Source of the DNA: BOKV01 sp041739465
GTDB taxonomy: Bacteria; Pseudomonadota; Alphaproteobacteria; Rhizobiales; Rhizobiaceae
Length of the DNA stretch: 64,000 nt
Assembly: GCA_041739465.1 (NCBI GenBank)
Contig: JBGSNX010000056.1
Location: 8,694-72,693, forward strand
Reading direction: 5' to 3'
The notes under the pieces were generated by a model. That model did not search any database. It was not told where the DNA came from and saw only the letters and a program-made list of their open reading frames with translations. The position numbers and the translations under genes are program-made. Numbering within the stretch: position 1 is the first letter of the stretch; each line of letters begins with the position of its first letter. Below are positions 52,795 to 61,548 of this stretch, piece after piece.

Positions 52795-54009
52795 ATGTTT
52801 CTGCTCGAAACAACGCGTCTCGCCATCCAGGCCATCTTTCGCAACCTTTTGCGCTCATTCCTCACAGTGCTGGGAGTCGTCATCGGCGTGGCAGCAGTAA
52901 TTGCCATGGTAACTGTCGGCCAGGGTTCGACCGATCAGGTCACATCCGATGTCGCCAAGCTCGGCACCAATCTGTTGATGGTGCGGCCAGGACAGGCTGT
53001 GCGTGGACCCCAGTCTGCCGGTGCAGGAACCGCAACCGCCTTCAGCCTTGAGGACGTTTCGACAATTCAGGCACAAATCCCCGGAGTGCGGGCGTCAGCA
53101 CCTGCCAATACCCGAGCCATTACCGCCATTTTCGGCAATGAGAACCACGCGACCAGCGTGATCGGAACCGACAGCCGCTATCTGGAAGCGCGCGACATGC
53201 CCGTTGTCGAAGGGCGGGCGTTTTATGAAAGCGAGCAAAGGGCTGGTGCAGCTGTCTGCCTGATCGGCAAGACGGTGCGCACCGAGCTATTTGGCGCAAG
53301 CGACCCGCTGGGCCAGAAGTTGCGGCTGAAGACAATTTCCTGCGATGTCATCGGCGTGATGGAAGAACAGGGCGTTTCCAGCTTTGGGACCGATCAGGAT
53401 GATTTCGTTCTGATTCCGATAAAGGCCTACCAGCGCCGCATCGCCGGCAACACCGACGTGCAGATGATCTATGTCGCTGTGGAAGATGGAATTGTCACCG
53501 AGAAAGCCAAATTCGATATCGAGCAGCTCATGCGCGAACGTCGCCGTATCGGCCCGGCGGAAGAGGATGATTTCAACGTCCTCGACATGAAGCAAATTGC
53601 GTCTGTCCTCACCGGTATCACCGGTGTGATGACCGGCCTCTTGTCGGCGGTCGCTGCAATCAGCCTGTTGGTTGGCGGCATAGGGATCATGAACATCATG
53701 CTGGTTTCGGTGACCGAGCGTACCCGCGAAATCGGCATCCGGCTTGCTGTCGGCGCACTCGAAGGTCAGGTGCTGATGCAGTTCCTTGTCGAAGCCGTTG
53801 TGTTGTCGATGCTGGGTGGTCTGATCGGCATCATCCTTGGGCTGGGCCTTGGAGCGCTTGGATCCAACATGCTCAAGGTGCCGTTTGCCCCGGACCCGAT
53901 GATCATTCTGGTCGCCTTTGCCTTTTCAGCAGCTGTCGGCGTTGTGTTTGGCTATTTTCCCGCACGCCGGGCTGCACGGCTCAACCCAATCGACGCCTTG
54001 CGGCATTGA
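52795..54009 (+). CDS. MacB-type FtsX permease
   Basis: 404 residues from ATG 52795. There are four helices (about 20-42, 283-308, 330-355, 365-390) with a large MacB_PCD periplasmic domain between the first and second. The LLVGGIGIMNIMLVSVTERTREIG segment near 295-320 is the FtsX/MacB signature. With the adaptor and ATPase it would expel an antibiotic, peptide or lipid-like compound. The 3' end faces the convergent RND permease, 19 bp away. Confidence 0.92.
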   Translation: MFLLETTRLAIQAIFRNLLRSFLTVLGVVIGVAAVIAMVTVGQGSTDQVTSDVAKLGTNLLMVRPGQAVRGPQSAGAGTATAFSLEDVSTIQAQIPGVRASAPANTRAITAIFGNENHATSVIGTDSRYLEARDMPVVEGRAFYESEQRAGAAVCLIGKTVRTELFGASDPLGQKLRLKTISCDVIGVMEEQGVSSFGTDQDDFVLIPIKAYQRRIAGNTDVQMIYVAVEDGIVTEKAKFDIEQLMRERRRIGPAEEDDFNVLDMKQIASVLTGITGVMTGLLSAVAAISLLVGGIGIMNIMLVSVTERTREIGIRLAVGALEGQVLMQFLVEAVVLSMLGGLIGIILGLGLGALGSNMLKVPFAPDPMIILVAFAFSAAVGVVFGYFPARRAARLNPIDALRH

Positions 54010-54028
54010 GAACGAGATTACGCAGCGC

Positions 54029-57000
54029 TCACGTCCGCAGCACCCGGTAGATTGCCGGAATGACAAGAACCGTCAGCAACGTTGACGAGGCAAGCCCGAA
54101 CAGCAGCGAAATCGCCAACCCCTGGAAGATCGGATCAGTCAGGATCACTGCAGCGCCGATCATTGCAGCCAGCGCAGTCAACAGGATCGGCTTGAAGCGC
54201 ACGGCGCCGGCCTTGACCAGAACTTCGGTGAACGGCCTGCCATCCTGCGCCGGTTCGTTGCGGATGAAATCCACCAGCAGGATCGAATTGCGCACGATGA
54301 TGCCAGCTAGCGCGATGAAGCCGATCTTCGAGGTCGCCGAGAACGGCGCGCCAAACAACCAATGGCCGACGAGAATTCCGATGAATGTCAGCGGCACAGG
54401 CGTCAGGATAACAAGCGGCAGTTTGAATGAACCGAACTGTGCAACGACAAGAATATAGATGCCCAGCAGCGCCACAATGAACGCAGCGCCCATGTCGCGG
54501 AAAGTCACCCAGGTCACTTCCCATTCGCCATCCCACAGCAAGGTGGAAACTGTTTCGTTTTCAGGCTGTCCGTTGAGCGAGATTTCGGGTTTTTGCAGCC
54601 CGGTCCAGTCCTGCTTGTCGAGCGCCTCCTGAACTGCCAACAATCCATAGAGCGGTGCTTCAAAACTTCCCGCCATTTCGGCAATGACCATTTCGGCTGC
54701 CCGGCCGTTGTGCCGGAAAACCGGGAAGGATGCCTGTTCCCTTGTCAGCTTGACGACATCGCCCAGCTCAACGACACCACGCGCGCCCGGCAGAACATTT
54801 GCCGGGATCGGTGTCGTCAGGAAGCTTTCATCGAGTGTGCGCTCTCCCTTGGGCCGTTCGATGCGAATGGGGATTGGATGGCGTCCCTCACCGCGATGGG
54901 AATAGCCCACAACCGCCCCGCCATTCAGCATGGCAATCGTGTCGAGCGCATCACTTTCCTCGACCTTGAAGAATTCCACGTCATCGGTCGAAATGCTGGC
55001 GCGAATTCGCTGAGGCGGAACTCCCCAGGAATTGTCGATGTCGACCACGAACGGCACCGAAAGGAATGCAGCTTCGACCTTTTGCGCCACCGCCCGGCGG
55101 GTTTGTGCGTCGGGGCCATAGATTTCAGCCAGCAAGGTTGCCATGACCGGCGGGCCTGGCGGCGGTTCGACAACCTTGAGCGAAGTCCCGGCGGGCAAAG
55201 GCACTGCCTTGAGCCGCTCGCGAATGTCGAGCGCAATTTCATGGCTTGAGCGATCGCGCTCCGTCTTGGGTGTAAGGTTGAGGGCGACATCACCCATCTG
55301 CGGCTCGGAGCGCAGGTAATAGTGGCGTACCAGACCATTGAAGTTGAACGGCGCAGCAGTTCCTGCATGGGTTTGTGCGCTTTTGATTTCCTCAAGTGCC
55401 AGAACATTTGTGGCAATGGCCTGAACCACTCCGTCGGTTGCTTCGACCGAGGAACCCTCTGGCAGATCGACGACGACCGAGAGTTCCGACTTGTTGTCGA
55501 AGGGCAGCAGCTTGACCGTGACATCCTTTGTGTAGAACAGCGCCAGCGAGCTCAGCGTCAGCAGCCCGACCACCAGCAAAAACAGCCAGCTTCTTGTCTT
55601 GCTGGCTAGAATTGGTCTGGCCACCGCCATGTAATAGCTGCCCAGCCGGCCACCATGCGCATTTGCGGAATGTTCGCCGTCCTGGTGATGAACCGGAGCC
55701 TTCCCGGCTATTTTCATCATCAGCCATGGCGTGACCATGACCGCCACAAAGAACGAAAAGATCATCGCTGCCGACGCATTTGCAGGAATCGGGCTCATGT
55801 ATGGGCCCATCATTCCGGAAACGAAAAGCATCGGAAGCAATGCAGCGACGACTGTCAGCGTTGCCACGATTGTCGGGTTGCCAACTTCGGCGACCGCATC
55901 GATGGCGGCAGTCTTGCGATCCCGACCGTCACCCATGCCCCAATGCCGGGCAATGTTTTCGATGACCACAATCGCATCATCCACCAAAATGCCGATGGAA
56001 AAAATGAGTGCGAACAGCGAAACACGGTTGAGCGTGTAGCCCATCAGATTTGACGCAAACAAGGTCAACAGAATGGTGACAGGAATAACAATGGCAACCA
56101 CCATGGCCTCGCGCCAGCCAATGGCAAGCAAAACCAGTGCGATGATCGAAAGCGTTGCCAAGCCCAAGTGAAACAACAGTTCATTGGCCTTTTCATTGGC
56201 AGTTTCGCCATAGTCCCGCGTGATTTCCACCGCAATGTCTTCGGGAATGATCTGGCCTTCCAGCATGTGGACACGGTGCAGGATTTCTTCTGCAACAGTG
56301 ACCGCGTTGGAGCCGGCGCGCTTGGCGATTGCCAAGGTCACGGAGGGCAATCGCACCACACCTTCGCCATCGCGCAGGACCGTCGAGACCAGCGATTCCT
56401 GAGCATTGGATACAAGTTCGACACTGGCAACATCGCGTATGTACACCGGCCTGCCATCGCGCGCGGTCAGCAGCAGACTGCCGATTTCCGCAGGTGACTG
56501 CAGGGTTTCGCCAGCGACCAGATTGATCTGCTTGCCGCCATCGCGAACATTCCCAGCTGGAAATGCCCGATTTGCTCCCATGACTTTGCCAGCAAGTTGC
56601 TGAAGCGTTACGCCATAAAGTGCCAGCCGGTCAGGACTGGGCGCAATGCGGATCAGTTCGGCGTTTTCGCCAACCAGATACGTAAGCCCGACATCATTGA
56701 TCTTCGAAACCTCGGCCCGCAATTCACGGGCAATCCGGGTAAGATCGTTTGCCGAAACGCGCTCGCGCGCTTCGGGCTTTGGTGCCAGCGTCAGAGATAC
56801 AATGGCCACATCATCAATGCCCCGGCCAACGATCTGTGGCTCGGGCACGCCAGTTGGAATGCGGTCGATATTGGCACGAACCTTGTCGTGGACGCGCAGA
56901 ATCGCCGAATCTGCTGAAGTGCCGACAATGAAGCGCGCGGTGACCATCACCCGGTCATCGGCGGTCTGTGAATAAACATGCTCGACGCCGTCAATGCCCT

Positions 57001-57244
57001 TGATGATTGTTTCAAGCGGCTCGGTGATAAGTTTCACGGCATCGTCAGCCTTGAGGCCATCGGCACGCACATGGATGTCCACCATCGGCACCGAAATCTG
57101 CGGCTCTTCCTCGCGCGGCAATGTCAAAAGCGCTAGCAAGCCAAACACGAAAGCTGCAATCAGGAAAAGCGGCGTCAGCGGCGAAGAAATGAACCCCCGC
57201 GTCAGGCCGCCGGCAATGCCGATATCCTTGTTCTCATCGCTCAT
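54029..57244 (-). CDS. RND efflux permease, second system
   Basis: 1071 residues with twelve helices, a SIGILVDDAIVVIENIAR proton-relay pair in TM4 and GIIVRNSILLVDFI in TM10, where the usual Lys is replaced by Arg. The starting region ITPLFLIAAFVFGLLALLTLPREEEPQI is the type seen in the AcrB-like family with a PREEEP motif. It pairs with the adaptor gene upstream, whose stop overlaps its start by four bases. It has no repressor gene next to it. Confidence 0.92.
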   Translation of the reverse strand: MSDENKDIGIAGGLTRGFISSPLTPLFLIAAFVFGLLALLTLPREEEPQISVPMVDIHVRADGLKADDAVKLITEPLETIIKGIDGVEHVYSQTADDRVMVTARFIVGTSADSAILRVHDKVRANIDRIPTGVPEPQIVGRGIDDVAIVSLTLAPKPEARERVSANDLTRIARELRAEVSKINDVGLTYLVGENAELIRIAPSPDRLALYGVTLQQLAGKVMGANRAFPAGNVRDGGKQINLVAGETLQSPAEIGSLLLTARDGRPVYIRDVASVELVSNAQESLVSTVLRDGEGVVRLPSVTLAIAKRAGSNAVTVAEEILHRVHMLEGQIIPEDIAVEITRDYGETANEKANELLFHLGLATLSIIALVLLAIGWREAMVVAIVIPVTILLTLFASNLMGYTLNRVSLFALIFSIGILVDDAIVVIENIARHWGMGDGRDRKTAAIDAVAEVGNPTIVATLTVVAALLPMLFVSGMMGPYMSPIPANASAAMIFSFFVAVMVTPWLMMKIAGKAPVHHQDGEHSANAHGGRLGSYYMAVARPILASKTRSWLFLLVVGLLTLSSLALFYTKDVTVKLLPFDNKSELSVVVDLPEGSSVEATDGVVQAIATNVLALEEIKSAQTHAGTAAPFNFNGLVRHYYLRSEPQMGDVALNLTPKTERDRSSHEIALDIRERLKAVPLPAGTSLKVVEPPPGPPVMATLLAEIYGPDAQTRRAVAQKVEAAFLSVPFVVDIDNSWGVPPQRIRASISTDDVEFFKVEESDALDTIAMLNGGAVVGYSHRGEGRHPIPIRIERPKGERTLDESFLTTPIPANVLPGARGVVELGDVVKLTREQASFPVFRHNGRAAEMVIAEMAGSFEAPLYGLLAVQEALDKQDWTGLQKPEISLNGQPENETVSTLLWDGEWEVTWVTFRDMGAAFIVALLGIYILVVAQFGSFKLPLVILTPVPLTFIGILVGHWLFGAPFSATSKIGFIALAGIIVRNSILLVDFIRNEPAQDGRPFTEVLVKAGAVRFKPILLTALAAMIGAAVILTDPIFQGLAISLLFGLASSTLLTVLVIPAIYRVLRT

Positions 57245-58215
57245 TTCAGCACCAGCAAATCACCGGCTGAAAGGCCGGACAGGATTTCTATTTGCCCAAC
57301 TCCGTCCTGGGTGGAGGCCTTGCCGACAATGACCGCGCGCTCGATGTCTTTCCCCGAAACTTCGACCGTCACAAAATCAATTCCTGAACGGGTGACGAGC
57401 GTACTTGCCGGAATGACAAGTGCCTTTCGCTGACCAACCGGCACTTCCACAAGAATGCGGGCATCGACATAGGCCGTATCCAGCTTCTCCACTTCCACAT
57501 CTGCCGTAACCCTGCCGTTCTCGATTTGCGGATAGATCTTGACGAGCCTTCCCTGCGTTTCGGATCCACCTGTCGTAATGCGAAGTTTGGCGCCACTGGT
57601 GAGCAATGAGGCATGCCGCTCGGGAATGGAAAGGCGCAGGAAAAATCCGCCGCCCCCGATGATCGCCACCGGTTCGCCGCCCATGATCACGGCACCGCGT
57701 GTTACAGGCACCGACAGCACCCTGCCCTCGACCGGCGCTAGCACAGAGCCTTCTTCGCCTTGCTTGACCAGCACCGAACGCTCCGCATCCAGCGAGGCGA
57801 GCCCGTTGCGGGCGGCATTCACTTCATTTTGCAACTGGTCGAGCCGCTGAACGGTTGCAACGCCGCGCTTTACCAGCACATCTGTCCGGTTGAAATCAGC
57901 TTCCGCTGTGTCCAGGCGCGACTTGATTGCCCTGATCTGCGCATCCACGGATGCAATCTGAAATGCGATCTTCTCGTCACGTACCAAGGCGATCTGCTGT
58001 CCTGCAGCAACAATATCGCCTTCGGAGACCTGTAGCGTTTCGACAATACCGCCAAGCCTGGCACGCGCCGGAACCGTGTTCCTTGCCTCAACGCGTCCGT
58101 AAACAGCCTTCCATTCGGTGACGGATACCGGCTGGACCACACGGGTTTCTGCACCAGCGGGCAAAGCCGACGCGACAAGGAAAAGGGCAAAAGCCCAAAC
58201 TGGGTTCGAAGGCAT
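57241..58215 (-). CDS. RND efflux periplasmic adaptor, second system
   Basis: 324 residues from the ATG at 58215; 37 upstream codons are unlikely to be used. A signal peptide covers about 1-19 (cleavage at AGA-ETR). The membrane-fusion fold shows lipoyl motifs (RARLGGIVETLQVSEGDIVAAGQQIALVRDE), a short coiled coil (about 75-140) and a C-terminal barrel. It is shorter than the first adaptor (~396 residues), and the two are not close copies. Confidence 0.88.
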   Translation of the reverse strand: MPSNPVWAFALFLVASALPAGAETRVVQPVSVTEWKAVYGRVEARNTVPARARLGGIVETLQVSEGDIVAAGQQIALVRDEKIAFQIASVDAQIRAIKSRLDTAEADFNRTDVLVKRGVATVQRLDQLQNEVNAARNGLASLDAERSVLVKQGEEGSVLAPVEGRVLSVPVTRGAVIMGGEPVAIIGGGGFFLRLSIPERHASLLTSGAKLRITTGGSETQGRLVKIYPQIENGRVTADVEVEKLDTAYVDARILVEVPVGQRKALVIPASTLVTRSGIDFVTVEVSGKDIERAVIVGKASTQDGVGQIEILSGLSAGDLLVLK

Positions 58216-58583
58216 GGGGTGCTCCGCATCACTGCTGTGTATATTATAATTTGCTAATATACGTTTTCGAAACAAACACAAGTGCCATTTCGATTTCATG
58301 CGCATTGGCTTGCAGGTCGCGGCCAATGAAGAACGAAGTTTGACAGCATTCGTTCGAAAACCGGCGTCATGTCAGGCTGATTGCAACACAGATCTGGCTG
58401 GTTTTGAGCAGACCGCACAGGTTTGATCGGCGGAAGATTCAACCTTGGATTCCAAAGCAGCGCTCAGAATGCTGAAAGGACCAGTTTTCAAGCCTCAAAC
58501 GGTGTCAGAATTCGCATTTTTACGCGCCGTTAATCCAGTCTCGGTTAGATGAATACTGATTTGTCATTGCGGAGAGACATGTG
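58216..58583. promoter_or_regulatory. Divergent promoter region of the RND adaptor and hybrid kinase genes (368 bp)
   Basis: No gene is seen. An inverted repeat GTATATTA/TAATATAC with an 8-bp spacer is at 58239-58262, starting 24 bp before the adaptor start, and could be an operator. A second dyad GAACGAA (58331-58337) with TTCGTTC (58349-58355) is farther in. The kinase ribosome site GGAGAG is at 58571-58576. Confidence 0.5.
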
Positions 58584-60497
58584 ATGGGCGCTGTTCTTGA
58601 ATTCCTGAATCGAATGGTCGACACATTTGTCCCCGCCAATGTCCGAGATGACATAACCAAGGCCAAGCGCGTCAGGATGTTCCTGATCAGCCACTTGATT
58701 GGACCGGTCCTCAGCCATCCAATTACGGTCTTCCTTCTGGCGACCGATCCTGAGCCCTACCCGCATGTCTACGTGCTGGGCGCTTCGATCACCCTATTCT
58801 GGGCGTTCCCCCTGGCCCTGCGGTTCTGGCCAAAGGCATATACAGCCCTTGCGTTCCTCTCGGTTCAAAACCTGAGCTTCGCGATCCTCTGGGGATCGTA
58901 CCATTACGGCGGTATCCAGTCGCCGTTCCTGATGTGGTATCTGGTGCTGCCGCTCCTCGCCTTCTTTTATCTTGGCTCCGGCGCCAAGACCGGCATGGCG
59001 ATCTTTGCGCAGATCACCGGCGGCCTCGCGGTTTTCGCTTCCATCTACTACATGGGCGGACACTTCCCGCTGCACATTCCGATCGCAGCAATGGGCCATG
59101 TCAGCTTGATCTCGACATTCTCGGCATCGACATACGTGTTCTTCATGGCCAGTTACTACGCCAGCGTCGTTGATTCACAGTCCGAATTCCTCAAGGAAAT
59201 CGCCCGCCACCAGACCACGCTCACCCTTCTGACCGAAGCCAAGGAAGACGCAGAGCGCGCCAACGGTGCCAAGTCGGACTTCCTTGCCAAAATGAGCCAT
59301 GAACTGCGCACGCCGCTCAATGCGGTCCTTGGCTACAGCGAAATCCTGCTGGAAGACGCTGAACTCGACGGGCGCGGCGAACAGATCGCCGATCTGCAGA
59401 AGATCAGTGCGGCAGGCAAGCACTTGCTCTCGATGGTCAACGACATTCTTGATATCTCGAAGATCGAAGCTGGCAAAACCGAGATTTACCCCGAGCGCAT
59501 TGATTTCAATGCACTTATTTCCGAGATCGAAGCCACAAGCCGGCCGCTCGCGGCAAAGAATACCAACAATTTCATTGTCGAGAAAGACGCCGATCTTGGC
59601 TTCATTTACGTCGACGGTACCAAGCTGCGCCAGGCGGTCTACAATTTGCTCAGCAACGCTGCAAAGTTCACGCAGAACGGTGAAATCCGCCTCAGCGCCC
59701 GCCGCGTCAAAGGCACCTATGATGACAAGATCGTCATTTCCGTTCGCGACAATGGCATCGGCATTTCTGCAGACGGCCAAAAGAACCTTTTCCACTCCTT
59801 CGCGCAGGCCAATGGCTCCATCACTGCCAAATACGGCGGCACCGGCCTTGGCCTCTCGTTGAGCCGCAATCTTTGCGTACTAATGGGTGGCGATATCACG
59901 GTGGAGAGCAAGGAAGGCGCAGGCGCCTGCTTCACCATCGAACTGCCGGCCAACACCATCGAAATGGAACGCCGCATTGAGCTGGAGCTTTCGCAAAGCG
60001 AAGAAGAACACCAGATGCTGAAGGACGCTTTGGGCGACCAGAAAAGCATGAAGGCCGCATATGCAGGTGTTTCCACCGGTGGCGTACATTCAACCAGCAA
60101 GGGCACCATTCTTGTTGTTGATGACGACCTCGCATTCCTGGAACTGACCGACCGTCTTTTGAGCAAAGAAGGCTATTCGGCAATTTGCACCAATGCGCCC
60201 GAATCCGTTCTCCAACTGGCCCGTGCGGCAAAGCCGCTGGCAATGTTTGTGGATGTCCTGATGCCGGGTCTCGACGGTTGGGACGTGCTTTCGACGCTTC
60301 GCTCCGACCCAACCATCGCCAACATACCAGTGATCATGCTTTCCATTCTTGAAGAGCGCCAGAAAGCAGAGATCCACGATGCGGACGGATTTGTCACAAA
60401 GCCGCTGGACAGCACGAAACTGAAGAACGCGCTGAAACTTGTTGATCGTTCGAAGAACCAGAGCCGCGAAGCCAACAGAATGCGCACTGCATCCTGA
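58584..60497 (+). CDS. Six-TM hybrid sensor histidine kinase
   Basis: 637 residues from ATG 58584, seven bases after GGAGAG. About six helices fill residues 30-190, without a large periplasmic domain. A coiled-coil (200-225) leads to the HisKA domain with His239 in KMSHELRTPLN, then HATPase (about 340-460: NLLSNAAKFT, DNGIGI, GGTGLGL). A C-terminal receiver (505-625) has Asp557 and Lys in TKPLD. Six membrane helices plus kinase plus receiver is the plan of CqsS and related kinases. It is followed by a single receiver gene. Confidence 0.9.
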   Translation: MGAVLEFLNRMVDTFVPANVRDDITKAKRVRMFLISHLIGPVLSHPITVFLLATDPEPYPHVYVLGASITLFWAFPLALRFWPKAYTALAFLSVQNLSFAILWGSYHYGGIQSPFLMWYLVLPLLAFFYLGSGAKTGMAIFAQITGGLAVFASIYYMGGHFPLHIPIAAMGHVSLISTFSASTYVFFMASYYASVVDSQSEFLKEIARHQTTLTLLTEAKEDAERANGAKSDFLAKMSHELRTPLNAVLGYSEILLEDAELDGRGEQIADLQKISAAGKHLLSMVNDILDISKIEAGKTEIYPERIDFNALISEIEATSRPLAAKNTNNFIVEKDADLGFIYVDGTKLRQAVYNLLSNAAKFTQNGEIRLSARRVKGTYDDKIVISVRDNGIGISADGQKNLFHSFAQANGSITAKYGGTGLGLSLSRNLCVLMGGDITVESKEGAGACFTIELPANTIEMERRIELELSQSEEEHQMLKDALGDQKSMKAAYAGVSTGGVHSTSKGTILVVDDDLAFLELTDRLLSKEGYSAICTNAPESVLQLARAAKPLAMFVDVLMPGLDGWDVLSTLRSDPTIANIPVIMLSILEERQKAEIHDADGFVTKPLDSTKLKNALKLVDRSKNQSREANRMRTAS

Positions 60498-60545
60498 TGG
60501 GAAACTCAAAAACTGCAATCTTGCAACCACAACAGGTCCGATAGC

Positions 60546-60926
60546 ATGACACTTGTTCTGATAGTCGAAGACAATCCGGTCAATCGCGATGTGCTCGGCC
60601 GCAGGCTTGAACGTCGCGGCTTTACTGTTCGCTTCGCCGAGGATGGGCCCTCCGGCATCGAGGCAACCCGTCATCACCGCCCCGATGTGGTGTTGATGGA
60701 CATCGGCCTTGGCGAGATGGATGGTTGGGAAGTCACCCGGCGCCTCAAGGCCCAGCCGGAAGTGGCGGCCATTCCCATCATCGCGTTGACAGCCAGCGCC
60801 TTTGAAACAGACCGGATCAAATCCATGCAGGCTGGTTGCTGCGACTTTGATACCAAGCCCGTCGATTTCCCAAGGCTGCTCGGCAAGATCGAGCGAGCCA
60901 TACAAGGTGCAGCCCACTCAGCCTGA
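60546..60926 (+). CDS. Single-domain response regulator, DivK/CheY-like
   Basis: 126 residues of receiver domain only: acidic VEDNP near 8, phospho-acceptor Asp52 (LMDIGLGEMDGW), Thr in LTASAF and Lys in DTKPVD. It lies 48 bp after the hybrid kinase gene on the same strand and before a terminator, so it is likely the kinase's partner. It lacks an output domain and must act through protein contacts or as a phosphate relay. Confidence 0.92.
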   Translation: MTLVLIVEDNPVNRDVLGRRLERRGFTVRFAEDGPSGIEATRHHRPDVVLMDIGLGEMDGWEVTRRLKAQPEVAAIPIIALTASAFETDRIKSMQAGCCDFDTKPVDFPRLLGKIERAIQGAAHSA

Positions 60927-61018
60927 CAAACTGTGATGGGGCCTGACAAGGCTCGGCATCAACAGCTTCAACCCACGACGCCCTTCTCTTCGGGTCGTTG
61001 AAATCAACAAGCAAGAAA

Positions 61019-61049
61019 GCCGCCGCAGAATGGTCTGCGGCGGCTTTTT
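61019..61049 (+). terminator. Intrinsic terminator of the kinase-receiver operon
   Basis: GCCGCCGCAG (61019-61028) pairs with CTGCGGCGGC (61035-61044) over a six-base loop, and TTTTT follows. It is 92 bp after the receiver stop. The stem matches the one in the porin terminator (6502-6523) at nine positions. Confidence 0.92.
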
Positions 61050-61080
61050 CAATGCTGTTGGTGGTCTGTTTGGGTGATTT

Positions 61081-61111
61081 ATCCTGACAGTTGGGTACTA
61101 TCTGTCAGGAT
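61081..61111. repeat. 10-bp inverted repeat after the second receiver gene
   Basis: ATCCTGACAG (61081-61090) and CTGTCAGGAT (61102-61111) pair exactly over eleven bases, 20 bp after the stop of the minus-strand receiver. There is no T tract in that direction, so a terminator role is uncertain. It lies only 32 bp after the T tract of the plus-strand terminator, between convergent operons. Confidence 0.6.
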
Positions 61112-61131
61112 CGAACGACTGAGTGCGGTTT

Positions 61132-61530
61132 TCAGGCCGCCTTCTCGACAGTGAGGCCCTGAAGCAATTGTCTTAAAAGTCCCAGGTTGAAAGGCTTTTG
61201 CATGACGCCAAGCACTTTCAGCCCATGACCTTCGGCAATGTGCTGGGTTGCCAACAGTTGTTCAGGCGATTGGCCACTGACAATCAGGACCCTGCCATCA
61301 TACTTGGCCTCTGCCAGCATGCGCAGAAGCTCGTTAGCGTCGATGTTCGGCATGCAGATGTCGACGCAGATGATCCCTGGCTTCAACGCATTTGCCAGGT
61401 TGATCACACCGCGCGAGTCCGAGGTTGCGAATCCTTCGAACCCGCAACGCTCGGCAACCCGAACGATCAGTTCTGCAGAATCGACGTCATCGTCAACTGC
61501 AAGAAGCCGCCTTGAACCGTCCATGTTCAT
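61132..61530 (-). CDS. Single-domain response regulator after the synthase gene
   Basis: 132 residues, receiver only: acidic VDDDVDS near 12, Asp57 in CVDICMPN, Ser in IVSGQS and Lys in QKPF. The ATG at 61530 has a CAGGGGA ribosome site and is 18 bp after the stop of the synthase gene, so both are one operon. It is not a close copy of the receiver at 60546. It may receive phosphate from the hybrid kinase or from the protein at 63191. The order synthase then regulator recalls lqsA-lqsR. Confidence 0.88.
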   Translation of the reverse strand: MNMDGSRRLLAVDDDVDSAELIVRVAERCGFEGFATSDSRGVINLANALKPGIICVDICMPNIDANELLRMLAEAKYDGRVLIVSGQSPEQLLATQHIAEGHGLKVLGVMQKPFNLGLLRQLLQGLTVEKAA

Positions 61531-61548
61531 ATCCCCTGCTTGCTGGTG

